This document shows positions 1-5,580 of a stretch of DNA of 5,580 nucleotides, in pieces. Made by a program: the position numbers and the translations under genes. The notes beneath the pieces were generated by a model, which was not told where the DNA came from, searched no databases, and saw nothing but the letters and a program-made list of their open reading frames with translations. Numbering within the stretch: position 1 is the stretch's first letter; each line of letters opens with the position of its first letter. Origin of the DNA: JAVBQU01 sp031548675. Lineage in GTDB: Bacteria; Bacteroidota; Bacteroidia; Bacteroidales; P3. The stretch is taken from assembly GCA_031548675.1 (NCBI GenBank), contig JAVBQU010000129.1:1-5580 (forward strand), given 5' to 3'.

Positions 1-31
1 GAAATACAGGAATCAAAAAATGAATAGATGA
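1..31 (+). CDS. Probable 3' end of an upstream gene (frame ambiguous)
   Basis: All three forward frames hit a stop inside the first 31 bases. Frame 1 reads EIQESKNE and stops with TAG at 25-27, directly abutting the ATG at 28. Frame 2 reads KYRNQKMNR and stops with TGA at 29-31, giving a 4-base ATGA overlap with the next gene. Either arrangement would be typical of an operon, so an upstream gene on the same strand probably ends here. Too little is present to choose the frame or name a product, and an intergenic tail is also possible. Confidence 0.35.
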   Translation, partial: KYRNQKMNR

Positions 32-1797
32 AAATAAATAAATTCCTTTTAATTTCCATCTTCATTCTTATTGGATTGGGGGCATTTTGGGCTGTGAGAT
101 TAGGTTCTCCCAAAAACATTTTATTCAACCCAATAGGGGCAGATGCGGATACCCTTGAATTTAGAAAAACATCAAAGATTAGCATTTCCAAGCTCTCACC
201 TCAACAAATAGAAAACTTGGATGTGCTAGGCAAAGTTTGGGGCATGATGAAATATTATCATCCTGCTGTAGCTAAAGGAAAATATAACTGGGATTATGAA
301 TTGTTTCGGATTATGCCTAAAGTATTAGATGCCGACTCTAAAGATAAGCGAGATAGGGTTCTTGTAAAATGGATAAACAGTTTTGGAAGGTTGCCTCAAT
401 CAAATAAACAACCAAAGGAAGATAGTTTGCTTGTAAAAGTGTATTCTGATTTTAAATGGATAAACGATAAAACATTGCTGAATAAAAAACTTTCGGGCTT
501 ATTACAAAAACTAAAGTGTGCTCAAACAGATTCTGTTAATTATTATGTGAGCCTATTTCCAAATGTTGAAAATCCAAATTTTCAGCATGAAAACCCATAT
601 ACAGATATGCATTACCCAGATGCGGGGTACCGTATTCTTTCCTTGTATCGTTATTGGAATATGATACAGTACTACTATCCCTACAAATATTTAATTGGCG
701 AAGATTGGAATAAAGTATTAGCAGAATTTATTCCCGTATTTGTAAATGCAAAAAATGAGTTGGAGTATCAATTAGCTATGCTAAAATTAATCACTCGAAT
801 TAATGATTCTCATGCCGATATTTATCAAAATAAAACAATAGATTCTTACAGAGGGATATACTTTGCATTAGCAATCGTTTCATTTATTGAAGAGAAAGCG
901 GTTATACGAAAAACATTTGATGAAATTTCAGAAAAAGGAAAATCATGTTTACAAGAAGGCGATCTTTTAATTAAAATAAATGGGAAAACAATTGAAGAAA
1001 AAATAAAAGAACTTACTCCGATAATCCCCGCATCTAATGAATCCACCCATTTGAGAGATATCGGCATATATCTTCTACATTCTACTGATACAATATTGAA
1101 TATAGAATTTGAAAGAAATGGAATTCGATTTATAAAAAATGTAAAGTGCTATATATTAGACTCTACTCTAAGAAACAAATTAATTTTACAAAAACAACCA
1201 CAAGCGTGGAAAATGCTCAGAGATAATATAGGCTATTTTTACATTGGTTCTCTTTACAGAGATTCAATAGCGTTAATTATGAAGAAATTTGAGGATACCA
1301 AAGGAATTGTAATAGATCTTCGTTGTTACCCCACGGATCATATACTTTATGAATTAGGCGATTATCTAATGCCTCAGTCAACTGATTTTGTGAAATTTAC
1401 TAATGTAAACATTTCCCGTCCGGGTGACTTTTCTTATAAATGTACATACAAGATAGGAAAAGAAAATTTCAATTATTATAAAGGTAAAATTGCTATTTTG
1501 GTTAATGAATATACACAAAGTGCAGCTGAATTCAATGCTATGGGTTTTAGGGTAGCGCCTCGTGCAGCTGTAATAGGTAGTACCACCGCCGGAGCTGATG
1601 GCAATGTTTCGTTCATTATGCTGCCAGGGGATATTAAAACCGCCATTAGCGGAATTGGTGTGTATTATCCTGATGGTAGAGAAACCCAAAGAGTAGGAAT
1701 TATCCCCGATATTGAAGTAAAACCTACTATAAAAGGATTTCAAGAAGGTAAGGACGAAGTTTTGGAGAAAGCTATAGAATGGATAAAAGAAAAATAA
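28..1797 (+). CDS. S41-family (tricorn/C-terminal-processing-like) serine peptidase, exported and membrane-anchored
   Basis: Probable cell-envelope serine endopeptidase of 589 aa. Residues 1-24 are a basic N-terminus plus one hydrophobic segment (FLLISIFILIGLGAFWAV) with no lipobox, so a signal anchor or signal peptide; the bulk should be periplasmic. Residues 64-100 and 203-238 are two similar helical modules (KVWGMMKYYHP versus RYWNMIQYYYP). Residues ~275-372 look PDZ-like, including GDLLIKINGKTI. The S41 core is ~400-570: GIVIDLR, then LVNEYTQSAAEF with candidate nucleophile Ser498, then GSTTAGADGNVS, then GRETQRVGIIPDIEV. His262 in NDSHADI and Glu552 sit where tricorn-type enzymes carry catalytic His and Glu. 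The CtpA-type Lys is absent from the GSTTAGADG segment. The start at 28 is chosen because later Met codons would lose the signal. It lies 29 bases before the LanC remnant, so a role in lanthipeptide processing or protection is possible but is inference; the true substrate is unknown. Confidence 0.88.
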   Translation: MKINKFLLISIFILIGLGAFWAVRLGSPKNILFNPIGADADTLEFRKTSKISISKLSPQQIENLDVLGKVWGMMKYYHPAVAKGKYNWDYELFRIMPKVLDADSKDKRDRVLVKWINSFGRLPQSNKQPKEDSLLVKVYSDFKWINDKTLLNKKLSGLLQKLKCAQTDSVNYYVSLFPNVENPNFQHENPYTDMHYPDAGYRILSLYRYWNMIQYYYPYKYLIGEDWNKVLAEFIPVFVNAKNELEYQLAMLKLITRINDSHADIYQNKTIDSYRGIYFALAIVSFIEEKAVIRKTFDEISEKGKSCLQEGDLLIKINGKTIEEKIKELTPIIPASNESTHLRDIGIYLLHSTDTILNIEFERNGIRFIKNVKCYILDSTLRNKLILQKQPQAWKMLRDNIGYFYIGSLYRDSIALIMKKFEDTKGIVIDLRCYPTDHILYELGDYLMPQSTDFVKFTNVNISRPGDFSYKCTYKIGKENFNYYKGKIAILVNEYTQSAAEFNAMGFRVAPRAAVIGSTTAGADGNVSFIMLPGDIKTAISGIGVYYPDGRETQRVGIIPDIEVKPTIKGFQEGKDEVLEKAIEWIKEK

Positions 1798-1826
1798 CAA
1801 AGCTTTTAATAAGCAAAAATAATTGA

Positions 1827-2102
1827 ATGAAGAACGATATACAAACCAAATTAGAAGAAATCCTCCAAAGTTTATCTTGTCATGATGAACAAGGAGTTGG
1901 AGTATTGGCGGGCAAAAACGGTATTGCCTTGTTGCAATGGCATTATACCAAGCTTTTCCAACAACCTTTGTATGAAGAACAGGCTTTGAAAAACATTGAA
2001 AAGGCTTTTGAAGATATAGAGAGCAATCCCGACATTATCAATACTTTTTGTGCCGGAACTGCCGGAATAGGGTGGTTTTTGGAATATGCTATTAAACAGT
2101 AA
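1827..2102 (+). pseudogene. Truncated LanC-like lanthipeptide cyclase (N-terminal ~90 residues only)
   Basis: The 91-aa reading frame resembles the N-terminus of Bacteroidota LanC-like proteins. It has an initial helix (LEEILQSLS), the first glycine-rich turn (GVGVLAGKNGIALLQWHYTKLF, residues 23-44) and the second (FCAGTAGIGWFLEYAIKQ, residues 74-91). LanC enzymes add cysteine thiols to dehydroalanine or dehydrobutyrine to form (methyl)lanthionine; they are usually about 400 aa, and the zinc ligands (two Cys and a His) lie in the C-terminal half. All of that is missing: the frame stops at TAA 2100-2102, and the 65 bases before the next gene contain no continuation in any frame. The stub therefore cannot be a working cyclase, though it could still be translated. 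The ATG at 1827 fits the family N-terminus and has an A-rich upstream region. Deletion of the 3' part is the simplest cause; an assembly artefact cannot be excluded. Confidence 0.72.
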
Positions 2103-2110
2103 TTATGTAA

Positions 2111-2127
2111 TCCGTGTCTCTGTGGTA
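2111..2127. repeat. Short repeat-like motif (CCGTGTCTCTGTGGT) at the LanC truncation point
   Basis: The 65-base gap between the LanC stub and the dehydratase contains TCCGTGTCTCTGTGGTA, which is GC-richer than its surroundings. From memory, variants of GTGTCTCTGTGG (reverse CCACAGAGACAC) occur as dispersed intergenic repeats in several bacterial phyla, including Bacteroidota. Only one copy lies in this window, so its repeat status rests on recall, not on sequence seen here. It begins nine bases after the LanC stop, making it a candidate deletion or insertion scar. Confidence 0.4.
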
Positions 2128-2167
2128 AAAAAATGAAACCAATGAAGATAAAAAGTAGAAATGAACT

Positions 2168-4420
2168 ATGGAAAAAACAGCAGCAATAAAATATCAGCCT
2201 TTTGAAACTTTCGTATTCCGCACGCCTCATATTCCTTTCAATGAGTTTGAAAAGAATATCAAGCATTTGGAAACCAACAAAAGCAATTGGCATGAATTTC
2301 TGCAAAACAAAGTATTGCAGGAAGCCATTTTTTTGGCTACGCCTGTTTTGTATGAAGAAATCCAAAAGTTTTTGTCGGGTACGCTTACTTCTCCCAAAGA
2401 AATTGATAAGCTGAAATTATCTGTATTGCGGTATTATACCCGCATGAGTACCCGCTGTACGCCTTTTGGTTTGTTTGCCGGATTTTCGTTAGGACAGTTG
2501 GGAGATATTTCTGAAATAGAATTAGTACCGTCTAATCTGTATAGCCGTTACACCCGCTTGGATATGAATTACCTGTGCAATTTATCCCAAGATTTGGGTA
2601 AACAGCCGGAAGTGAGGCAATATTTAAAATATTTTCCCAACAGCAGCCTTTATCCGTTGGGCGATAAGCTCCGCTATGTAGAATACTATTTTCAAAATGC
2701 CAAAAGAATACACAATATTACTTCAGTGGATAATTCCGAATATTTGGAAAATATAGTATCAAAAGCCTCAGAAGGATGTAAAATAGAGGATTTAGCAGTT
2801 TTATTGATAGACGATGACATTTCCAAAGAAGAAGCTACTGAATTTATCCATGAATTAATTGACAGCCAACTTTTGGTTAGCGAATTGGAACCCGCCGTAA
2901 CCGGAAAAGATTTTTTACGCCAACTTAACCATGTCCTGCAATCTTTGCCTTTGGAAAATCAAGAAACCAAATCCAAAATAGAAAAACTGATTTCATTGCT
3001 CAATCAAATAGATAGCAACCATATTGGGGACACATTACCCCTATATGCTTCTATTGAGGAAAACGTTAAAGACCTGGAAACCACTTACGAAGCCAAGTTT
3101 TTGTTTCAAACCGATATGTTTAAGCCTGTAAACAAAGCCGTTTTGGATAAAAAAATAGCTCAAAATATCCAGGAAGCATTGGAACTGATGAATAAACTCA
3201 CTTTAGCTCCAACAGAAACGCTTTTATCCAAATTCGCGGAGAATTACTATGAGCGATATGAGGATAAAGAAATGCCCCTGTTAGAAGTATTGGATACCGA
3301 AAACGGAATAGGCTACCAACAAAGCATGGGCGACATAAGCCCTTTGTTGGCGGGCTATGTATTGCCTATGCAGCAATCCGGCCAACAAGATGTAAAATGG
3401 AACCGCATACAGTCGGTTTTACATAAAAAATTCATGGAAGCCTATAAAATCAATGCTTATGAGGTAGAAATAGAAGATAAAGATTTTGATTTTCTGACAG
3501 CCAACTGGAATGATTTGCCTCCCACTTTATCCTGTATGTGCGAAATATTTTCAACGTATGAAGAAAATCCTATGTTATATGTGCATGGTTCCGGCGGGTC
3601 GAGCGCTGCCAATTTACTGGGGCGTTTCTGCCATGTGAGCCAAGAACTTGAAAACTATGTAAAGGAAATGACCACTTTGGAACAATCGCAAAACCCCGAT
3701 GTTCTTTATGCAGAAATAGTCCATTTACCAGAATCACGCATCGGAAATATATTGCTACGTCCTGTGTTGCGCCCTTACGAAATCCCTTATTTAGGCAAAT
3801 CTTCCGTAGAAAACGAATTTCAAATTCCTTTATCCGATTTGTATATATCGGTAAAAGGACGGAAAGTATTTTTACGTTCCAAACGCCTGAATAAAGAAAT
3901 CATTCCCCGCATGAGTACGGCACATAATTATTCTTTCAATTCCATGCCTGCCTATCATTTCCTTTGCGATATGCAAACACATGGATTGCGTGGGGGCATT
4001 GGATTCCGTTGGGGAAATTTGGCTAATGAATATGAATTTTTGCCTCGTGTAAAGTATAAAAACGTGATTATTTCACTGGCAAAGTGGACGATAAAAACAG
4101 AAAATTGCCCCCTAATCCCCAAAGGAGGTAAGGAAACAAGCGAGGTAAAACCTCAAATAAATTTGGAAGATGTACACACATGGCGGAAAGAAAAGCAGAT
4201 ACCCCGATATGTGGTGCTGCCTGATGGAGATAACGAATTGTTCGTAGATATGGAAAGCATATTAAGCCTTCAGACATTATATTCAACCATTAAAAAACGT
4301 CAGGCTTTCCAGTTGGAAGAATTTCCTTTCGATAAAGGAAACGCTATTATAAAAGATATAGACAGAAATGTTTTTACAAACGAATTAGTGTTTGGATTTT
4401 ATAAATCACCTGCCATATGA
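2168..4420 (+). CDS. Lantibiotic dehydratase, N-terminal glutamylation protein of a split LanB
   Basis: Protein of 750 aa matching the standalone N-terminal half of class I LanB dehydratases. It is expected to transfer glutamate from glutamyl-tRNA to Ser/Thr side chains of a precursor peptide in the cytoplasm. The hallmark is residues 88-109, RYYTRMSTRCTPFGLFAGFSLG, equivalent to the RxSxRxTPfGlf motif of NisB-type enzymes. SRYTRLDMNYL (126-136), YVHGSGGSSAANLLGRF (471-487), NILLRPVLRPYEIPYLG (527-543), VFLRSKRLNKEIIPR (567-581) and PRYVVLPDGDNELFVD (679-694) follow in the usual order. The C-terminal elimination domain is absent and is supplied by the next gene. The ATG at 2168 is the first in-frame start, since TGA at 2162-2164 closes the frame upstream; no Shine-Dalgarno is seen, only an A-rich leader. 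Residues ~643-662 (ENCPLIPKGGKETSEV) look like a low-conservation insert encoded by a palindromic repeat. No frameshift or lost motif was noticed, so the gene appears functional despite its truncated neighbours. Confidence 0.93.
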   Translation: MEKTAAIKYQPFETFVFRTPHIPFNEFEKNIKHLETNKSNWHEFLQNKVLQEAIFLATPVLYEEIQKFLSGTLTSPKEIDKLKLSVLRYYTRMSTRCTPFGLFAGFSLGQLGDISEIELVPSNLYSRYTRLDMNYLCNLSQDLGKQPEVRQYLKYFPNSSLYPLGDKLRYVEYYFQNAKRIHNITSVDNSEYLENIVSKASEGCKIEDLAVLLIDDDISKEEATEFIHELIDSQLLVSELEPAVTGKDFLRQLNHVLQSLPLENQETKSKIEKLISLLNQIDSNHIGDTLPLYASIEENVKDLETTYEAKFLFQTDMFKPVNKAVLDKKIAQNIQEALELMNKLTLAPTETLLSKFAENYYERYEDKEMPLLEVLDTENGIGYQQSMGDISPLLAGYVLPMQQSGQQDVKWNRIQSVLHKKFMEAYKINAYEVEIEDKDFDFLTANWNDLPPTLSCMCEIFSTYEENPMLYVHGSGGSSAANLLGRFCHVSQELENYVKEMTTLEQSQNPDVLYAEIVHLPESRIGNILLRPVLRPYEIPYLGKSSVENEFQIPLSDLYISVKGRKVFLRSKRLNKEIIPRMSTAHNYSFNSMPAYHFLCDMQTHGLRGGIGFRWGNLANEYEFLPRVKYKNVIISLAKWTIKTENCPLIPKGGKETSEVKPQINLEDVHTWRKEKQIPRYVVLPDGDNELFVDMESILSLQTLYSTIKKRQAFQLEEFPFDKGNAIIKDIDRNVFTNELVFGFYKSPAI
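4107..4130. repeat. Imperfect palindromic CCCCTAA/CCCC-AAA-GGAGG element inside the LanB gene
   Basis: CCCCCTAATCCCCAAAGG continues into AGGTA, forming an imperfect stem (CCCC, loop AAA, GGAGG, with one C/A mismatch and one G/T wobble). It closely resembles the C-run/AAA/G-run mini-palindromes (CCCCCTAACCCCCAAAGGGGG type) that I recall as common in Bacteroidota genomes. Here it is read through in frame as CPLIPKGGK (residues ~647-655) within a linker before the conserved PRYVVLPDGDNE block. The reading frame stays open on both sides. Confidence 0.5.
4417..4420 (+). promoter_or_regulatory. ATGA start-stop overlap coupling the two dehydratase genes
   Basis: The TGA stop of the glutamylation gene (4418-4420) overlaps the ATG of the elimination gene (4417-4419). 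This arrangement usually means translational coupling, which fits two proteins that form one split dehydratase and are needed together. Confidence 0.8.
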
Positions 4421-5343
4421 GTACGATAACCCTGCAAAGAAGTTTCATCATCGGCGATGAATGGTGTTATTTTAAAATCTACACCGGTTTTAAAGTGGCA
4501 GATACCCTGCTGCTGAATAGCCTTTATCCGTTGGCAAAATCTTTAACGGCAAACCAAATTATCGACAAATGGTTTTTTATCCGCTATGCCGACCCCAAAT
4601 TTCATCTGCGGATACGCTTCCATGCCGATAGTTTGCAAAAGATTTCCGCAGTTATCATGAATTTCAACCATGCCGTAAAACCATATATAGAAAACGGACA
4701 GGTTTGGAAAGTACAGGCAGATACCTATAACCGTGAAATGGAGCGGTACGGCGTTGACACAATGGAACTTTCCGAAAGTCTATTCTGCTGCAACAGCGAA
4801 ATGGTTTGTAAAATCATAGGGCTTGAAAAGGTAAAAACAGATGAAAACCTACGTTGGCTATTGACCCTCAAAGCAATGGATTCTTTATTGGACGATTTTG
4901 GCTTCGGATTGCAGGAAAAATGGGATTTGCTGAACACATTGCAAGACAATTTTGGAAAAGAATTTGGATTGAATAACGATTACCGGAGGCAATTCGGGCA
5001 AAAATACCGCACCTTAAAGCCTCAAATAGAAAAGATATTGGACAAAAAAACGGAACAGGAAGAAGAATTTATACCTCTTTTTCAACCTGTTATGGGAGAA
5101 TCGGAACAGCGGAAAACAATTGTTCGGGCGATAAAGGAAAAAATAAATAGCAACGAACAACTTTCCTTACAAGCTTTATTGCAAAGCTACATACACATGT
5201 TGAACAACAGGATGTTCCGAACCCAACAACGCACGCACGAATTAATCCTTTATGATTATTTGTTCCGATATTATAATGCACTTCAGGCACGACAAGGTGG
5301 AAAAGTATTGGAAACAAGAAAGAAAATAGTAACAATTAAGTAA
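4417..5343 (+). CDS. Thiopeptide-type bacteriocin biosynthesis protein: glutamate-elimination partner of the split LanB (SpaB_C domain)
   Basis: Protein of 308 aa, the usual size for a standalone LanB elimination domain. It should remove glutamate from glutamylated Ser/Thr to leave dehydroalanine/dehydrobutyrine. Family blocks occur in order: WFFIRYADPKFHLRIRF (52-68), ADTYNREMERYG (101-112), a helical middle, and LLQSYIHMLNNRMF (254-267). Arg65/Arg67, Arg106/Arg110 and His260 are the likely counterparts of the arginines and histidine needed for elimination in NisB (assignment by motif, not by alignment). Residues ~190-245 are charged and helical. The start overlaps the stop of the glutamylation gene by four bases, so the two are almost certainly co-translated. 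Nothing essential looks lost, so the dehydratase pair appears complete. The basic tail (ETRKKIVTIK) runs to TAA at 5341-5343. Thiopeptide machinery is not implied: the family name is historical, and split LanBs in Bacteroidota usually serve lanthipeptide clusters. Confidence 0.92.
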   Translation: MSTITLQRSFIIGDEWCYFKIYTGFKVADTLLLNSLYPLAKSLTANQIIDKWFFIRYADPKFHLRIRFHADSLQKISAVIMNFNHAVKPYIENGQVWKVQADTYNREMERYGVDTMELSESLFCCNSEMVCKIIGLEKVKTDENLRWLLTLKAMDSLLDDFGFGLQEKWDLLNTLQDNFGKEFGLNNDYRRQFGQKYRTLKPQIEKILDKKTEQEEEFIPLFQPVMGESEQRKTIVRAIKEKINSNEQLSLQALLQSYIHMLNNRMFRTQQRTHELILYDYLFRYYNALQARQGGKVLETRKKIVTIK

Positions 5344-5367
5344 GATATATATTGCTACATATAAAAT

Positions 5368-5484
5368 ATGAGTAGATTCCCATTCATACATCAACCAGAC
5401 CAGCTGGAATGTAGGATGTATAGCAAAGAAAAGGTCTTTATATCCGACTACGAAAAAATAGCAAAACTAATTAAACAAATTTGA
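5368..5484 (+). pseudogene. Decayed 5' end of a C39-peptidase bacteriocin ABC transporter (LanT-like), frameshifted
   Basis: A 38-codon frame starts 24 bases after the dehydratase stop and begins MSRFPFIHQPDQLEC. C39-peptidase ABC exporters of Bacteroidota typically open with a phrase like FPFxxQPDxxDCGPTCLRMIAK, where the first Cys is the protease nucleophile. Here Cys15 is present but GPTCL is missing and the frame continues with RM (5413-5418). Shifting by one base then gives IAKKRSL (from 5420), which matches the IAKYYGKxYSL that normally follows, before TAG at 5459-5461. This pattern suggests a gene 5' end with a small deletion and a frame change after the catalytic Cys. The rest of the protease and all of the membrane and ATPase domains are absent. 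Intact, it would cleave a double-glycine leader and export the peptide. The alternative is an unrelated 38-aa peptide; the match is short, so confidence is moderate. Confidence 0.5.
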
Positions 5485-5580
5485 GGGGAAGAGTAGGAGT
5501 AAATTTACAAAAAAATCAACGTTATGAGAAAAAAGAGTAGTTTTTTAGGGTATTTTGAGGTAAAAATTTCAGTGTTTTGA
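5485..5580. other. AT-rich tail without a recognisable gene
   Basis: This stretch holds a 10-base perfect palindrome GTAAATTTAC (5499-5508) and an AT-only inverted repeat, AAAAAA-GAGTAG-TTTTTT (5529-5546). A tiny frame at 5524-5580 encodes MRKKSSFLGYFEVKISVF and ends exactly at the window edge. None is enough to call a promoter, terminator or gene. It may be an intergenic region, or the edge of a mobile element that removed the rest of the transporter gene. Confidence 0.35.

Noticed and set aside
1378..1800. 140-codon open frame on the minus strand opposite the S41 peptidase (and similar minus-strand frames at 846-1067, 1943-2365, 4068-4286, 4725-4949 and 5090-5335)
   Set aside because: Each lies opposite a convincing + strand gene (or the LanC/LanB junction), has low-complexity composition typical of antisense translation, and shows no recognisable motif.
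1801..1815. Weak inverted repeat GCTT...AAGC between the S41 gene and the LanC stub as a terminator
   Set aside because: The stem is only four pairs and no T-run follows; not enough to call a terminator.
2133..2189. Short frame MKPMKIKSRNELWKKQQQ overlapping the dehydratase start
   Set aside because: Only 18 codons, lysine/glutamine-rich from A-rich DNA, with no family resemblance; it is out of frame with the dehydratase.
1965..2361. Shared 12-mer TTGTATGAAGAA in the LanC stub and the LanB gene
   Set aside because: It encodes LYEE in both with flanks that do not match; this fits shared codon preference rather than a repeat.
5368..5484. The 38-codon frame as a lanthipeptide precursor gene
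   Set aside because: It has one Cys, few Ser, no Thr, no Gly-Gly or other leader cleavage motif, and a lysine-rich C-terminus; the C39-transporter reading explains its N-terminus better.
5529..5546. AAAAAA-GAGTAG-TTTTTT as an intrinsic terminator for the dehydratase operon
   Set aside because: The stem is A/T only and nearly 190 bases after the last intact gene; too weak to act as a GC-stem terminator.
5524..5580. 18-codon frame MRKKSSFLGYFEVKISVF at the window edge
   Set aside because: Too short, no recognisable motif, and no clear translation signal.

Overview
The window looks like chromosomal DNA of a member of the Bacteroidota (Bacteroidetes). It is AT-rich, the genes have A-rich upstream regions without clear Shine-Dalgarno sequences, and the dehydratase is split into two proteins in the way common in this phylum. 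The genus cannot be named from the sequence alone. All genes lie on the + strand and are tightly packed.

Layout. Bases 1-31 close all three forward frames, so an upstream gene probably ends here. Bases 28-1797 encode an exported, membrane-anchored S41-family serine peptidase with a PDZ-like region and tricorn-type Ser/His/Glu candidate residues. Bases 1827-2102 encode only the first ~90 residues of a LanC-like lanthipeptide cyclase; the zinc-binding part is absent. A 65-base gap (2103-2167) follows and carries a copy of the motif CCGTGTCTCTGTGGT. Bases 2168-4420 encode a full-length LanB N-terminal (glutamylation) protein of 750 aa. Through an ATGA overlap it is followed by a 308-aa LanB C-terminal (glutamate-elimination, 'thiopeptide-type bacteriocin biosynthesis') protein at 4417-5343. 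Bases 5368-5484 look like the decayed 5' end of a C39-peptidase bacteriocin ABC transporter (LanT type), with the frame disrupted straight after the position of the catalytic cysteine. Bases 5485-5580 hold no recognisable gene.

Reading. This is a class I lanthipeptide (or related dehydroamino-acid peptide) biosynthesis locus in which both halves of the tRNA-Glu-dependent dehydratase look intact. The cyclase and the exporter/leader protease survive only as 5' stubs, and no precursor peptide gene is visible. Either the locus is a relic in decay, or the dehydratase pair works with precursor, cyclase and exporter genes located elsewhere (or makes a product that needs no LanC). The S41 peptidase may be a cluster accessory enzyme (processing or protection) or an unrelated neighbour; the sequence does not settle this. 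Two short repeat-like sequences, one at the LanC truncation and one inserted in frame in the LanB gene, suggest repeat-associated remodelling of the locus.
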